64,000 bases of DNA from Silurus meridionalis (lineage: Eukaryota; Chordata; Actinopteri; Siluriformes; Siluridae). The translations under genes were made by a program, and so were the position numbers. The notes beneath the pieces are model-generated. The model did no database searches. It was given only the letters and a program-made list of their open reading frames with translations, and had not been told where the DNA came from. The stretch is taken from positions 36,229,963 to 36,293,962 of the forward strand of contig NC_060887.1 of assembly GCF_014805685.1 (NCBI RefSeq), in the 5' to 3' direction. Positions 61,346 through 64,000 of this stretch are shown one piece after another. The stretch's first letter is position 1; the number at the start of each line of letters is the position of its first letter.

Positions 61346-62873
61346 TGTTTGCTTGTTTTACTTTGTTCCTTTCTCATGTAAAATAAAAATAAGATTCTTT
61401 AATGTTCACCATTATGTGATTATGTGCACTCTCTAGAGTGATAGTTTCAAGGGAGGAAGATGTAATAACAAACTCATCAACAGCACAACAGGAGAGAGAA
61501 GACACAAAGAGGTGAAGTGAGATGGCATGGAACAGACTCTTTAAACCTTTTCAAGCATCATCACAGCTTAGCCTTTGGTTTATTCTCCATTACCCATAAT
61601 GTCACATTTTTTTATCTTCAATCATACTTCATTTCTGGCTGCTTTTCATGCTTTACTATTCCCTAATATAATGTAAAATTATATAAATGGAAATGCTGAT
61701 AAAAATTTATGTCACTGGAAACTGGGACTGTGCATTAATTTTAGAAAAAAAAAAAGATCACTCAGTGGCATTGCAATGCAATTTTCTTTAAAAGCAGAAA
61801 TGCTTGAAATATTAAAGCGGTGTCCTCAGGAGAATGTCTTATGTACCTTAAACTGCTGGTAAAAACATAGAAAATCAATTACAGACACTTTTGTAATTTC
61901 TAGAATTAAATTTATTTAGTTAATACTTTTGGGAAAAAATTACACAGAACAGTCTTTGTCTAACAAGAAACAAAATATATAATAAAATGCATAGAAGGTA
62001 TAGAAGGTAGACTATTATACAGAGGGCAATAGATTTATTAACATTTTTGCACCAATTATAGTTTATAGACATTTTGCCATTTGTACACAAATGAAAATAA
62101 TTCTAATATCCCAGACCTTATTAAAAGCAGGTTAATTACATACTGGAAATGCTGCATAATGTACAAATATCAATACTGCATTAATATAAAATTCAGAAAC
62201 TCCAACTCACTATTTATACCCATACTTATCGGAAAAAGCAGCTCAGAACTCTTTACTGCTTGCATACATTGAAACAAGATGTAAATTGTCCATGACTGTG
62301 ATGAAACACTAAACTGCATTAAGTGCAACGTCATACACAGAAACAAGTGCAGGTTAATAAATACACAAAACGTGGGCTTTAAACTGTAAGTAATTTTGAG
62401 GGAAGCAGAAAAAGCAGTAGTGCTCTATGAAGTAGTATCTTAAATTTTATTTTATTTTATTTTACAGGTGTATTTTGGCTGTAGCTTAACTGTTTTAAAT
62501 TATAAGGTGCTTGTAGAATAAAAAGTTACACTTTTTAATAATTTTTACTTAATTTCCTTTTATTTAAAATGTATTTTATATATTAAATTAATTTACTTAT
62601 TTGCTTTTTTACCAAGTTACCAAAAGTAGTAGTTACTAAATCTGGCAGCTAAGTCAACTGTATCTTCATATTTTTTATGTTTGTTTTGCACAAACACTTT
62701 TGTTTACATTTTGTTACTTACAAGTACACTCCTGTACTCAGTTCTCTTTGCACACTGTACTGTATAATATACAGTAGGTTTATTGGCGGCGCTATTCTGT
62801 GTTTTGTCTGTCTTGCACTGTTTGAAACAGGTTGCACACGATGCACTTTATGTGGCGAGAACACTTACTAAAT
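61346..62873. other. AT-rich stretch, no gene recognised
   Basis: Nothing supported. Confidence 0.4.
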
Positions 62874-63000
62874 CAAATCAAATCAAATTTTATTTGTCAC
62901 ATACGCATACATACAGCGTACGACATGCAGTGAAATGCTTTATACGACGGTCCGGCATGAGGGAATAGAATGAGGAAAAGAAGGTAGATAAATAAAAATT
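62874..63000 (-). mobile_element. LINE 3' tail, minus strand
   Basis: (AATCA)n at 62870-62888 followed by 'ttttatttgtcacatacg' and 'cgtacgacatgcagtgaaat' is the reverse complement of the tail at 46420-46502. Only the 3' end of the LINE is present. Confidence 0.65.
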
Positions 63001-63059
63001 AAAAACTATTTAAAATATATAAAGATATATGTGAAATATGTGTATATGTACACAAGGAT

Positions 63060-63232
63060 GTGTGATTGTCCTTAAAGTGTCCGTGTGCAGTACTAGTCCT
63101 TAGCTCTGTGTTTTCTGTTATGTAGCTGTTATGTAGTGTTCTGGAGGAACATTGTTTCATTTCATGTCTACTGCGTCAGCTATAAATTGTTGAAATGACA
63201 ATAAAATCTTCTTGACTTGACTTGACTTGATA
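63060..63232 (+). mobile_element. LINE 3' tail (CTTGA)n
   Basis: 'tggaggaacattgtttcatt', 'tgttgaaatgacaataaaat' and a (CTTGA)n tail at 63212-63230 form the 3' end of an L2-like LINE, the same tail motif as the LINE at 17153 on the opposite strand. Confidence 0.65.
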
Positions 63233-64000
63233 TTTACCACTGGTTTTCATCTGCTAATAAGTAAATATAAGTATATTTGCAGAAATATTTAGGAAAACTA
63301 AATGTTTTATCTTTGGCTGGTGAAAAAAACAATACATTAAGACATGTTACAATATGTCTCTGGTCTGATATTTCTGGTCTGATATTTGGTTCATATATAT
63401 ATATTTTTTTAATCTCTAGGACTCCTCCTTTCTGTCTTTTTGTCTCTGTGGTGATAAATTGGTTATATATCACGTATTCACTCATTTGTCTCCAGTGCAA
63501 ATGTCTCCAGGTCGCTCTGATAAACAGATCAAAGTTCTGTGTTTTTTCATGGCTTGGTGACTAATTTTAGACAATATCTATAAAGACAGTGTAAGTAAAA
63601 TATGTATATAAAAGTATTTGTATGCCATAATATTTCTGTGTAAATAGCTATAGTAGTATGTGTGATAAGCCACTTTCTCAACACTTTACCTGTATACTAA
63701 CATTGTTGCATGCTTTTTCCTTTCGTGTGTCTTGGCTTGGAATTCTCTTGTTTATCTTCAGGGCTGAAATTTAGGAGTGGTTGACACATGCTGTCAATTC
63801 ATATTTTCTTTGGAGGTCACTCTTCTTCTCCCACAATGTCTTTATTGGAGTGTTAGGATTATAAGCAAGGAAGAAGACACTTGCAGTCATCCAGTACTAA
63901 GAAAACAAAATTAAATTAGTGACAAACCTGAAGTTGATATGTTCACTATGAATACAAAATTTAACACCAAAGCGAATGTATCCGTGATCACAATTTTCTA
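63233..64000. other. AT-rich stretch, no gene recognised
   Basis: Nothing supported. Confidence 0.4.

Overview
This window looks like intergenic DNA from a ray-finned (teleost) fish. It is AT-rich and full of microsatellites. The mobile elements are of teleost type: RTE-like, L2/CR1-like and L1-like LINEs, tRNA-derived SINEs, a Tc1-like element, hAT- and Harbinger-like elements and a solo LTR. A catfish or related otophysan is my guess, not something the sequence proves. I found no intact protein-coding host gene. The open frames are mobile-element remnants, translated microsatellites, or translations of an RNA gene array.

The main feature is a head-to-tail array from 21199 to 44374. Each unit is about 0.5 kb and carries one U1 spliceosomal snRNA gene on the + strand. 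I count 44 copies of the RNA, one 5' truncated remnant at the left edge, and a promoter half-unit without RNA at the right edge. Thirteen copies are identical 164-nt sequences. They keep the 5' splice-site pairing sequence, the U1A loop, an Sm-type site and the final stem-loop. Each unit also has a PSE-like element about 60 bp upstream of the RNA and a 3'-box-like element about 14 bp downstream. A run of 100 Ns at 33743-33842 interrupts the array, so its true size is unknown. Compared with mammalian U1 (recalled, not searched), the array U1 differs at about 18 positions. Three pairs of changes are compensatory in stems, which argues for function, and two changes lie in the stem-loop I loop bound by U1-70K.

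Left flank (1-21.2 kb): LINE and SINE fragments, a hAT-like element with a perfect 8-bp target duplication (8116-8956), long AT/GA/TCTA/TG/CA tracts, and a pair of RFX X-box-like palindromes in an otherwise repeat-free stretch near 11.7 kb. An RTE-like LINE (16905-19412) is split by an L2-like LINE and by a short element. A solo LTR with 5-bp duplication lies at 19496-19981.

Right flank (44.4-64 kb): a Harbinger-like non-autonomous element with TTA duplication, a LINE endonuclease fragment, two SINE copies, a pure (GT)571 tract (48607-49748), a dead Tc1-like element (52935-54509), and a second RTE-like LINE split by a 3.45-kb TA-flanked DNA element (57096-60544). That element carries LINE debris and two large palindromes. 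An L1-like fragment and two LINE tails follow. The only likely active genes in the window are the U1 copies.
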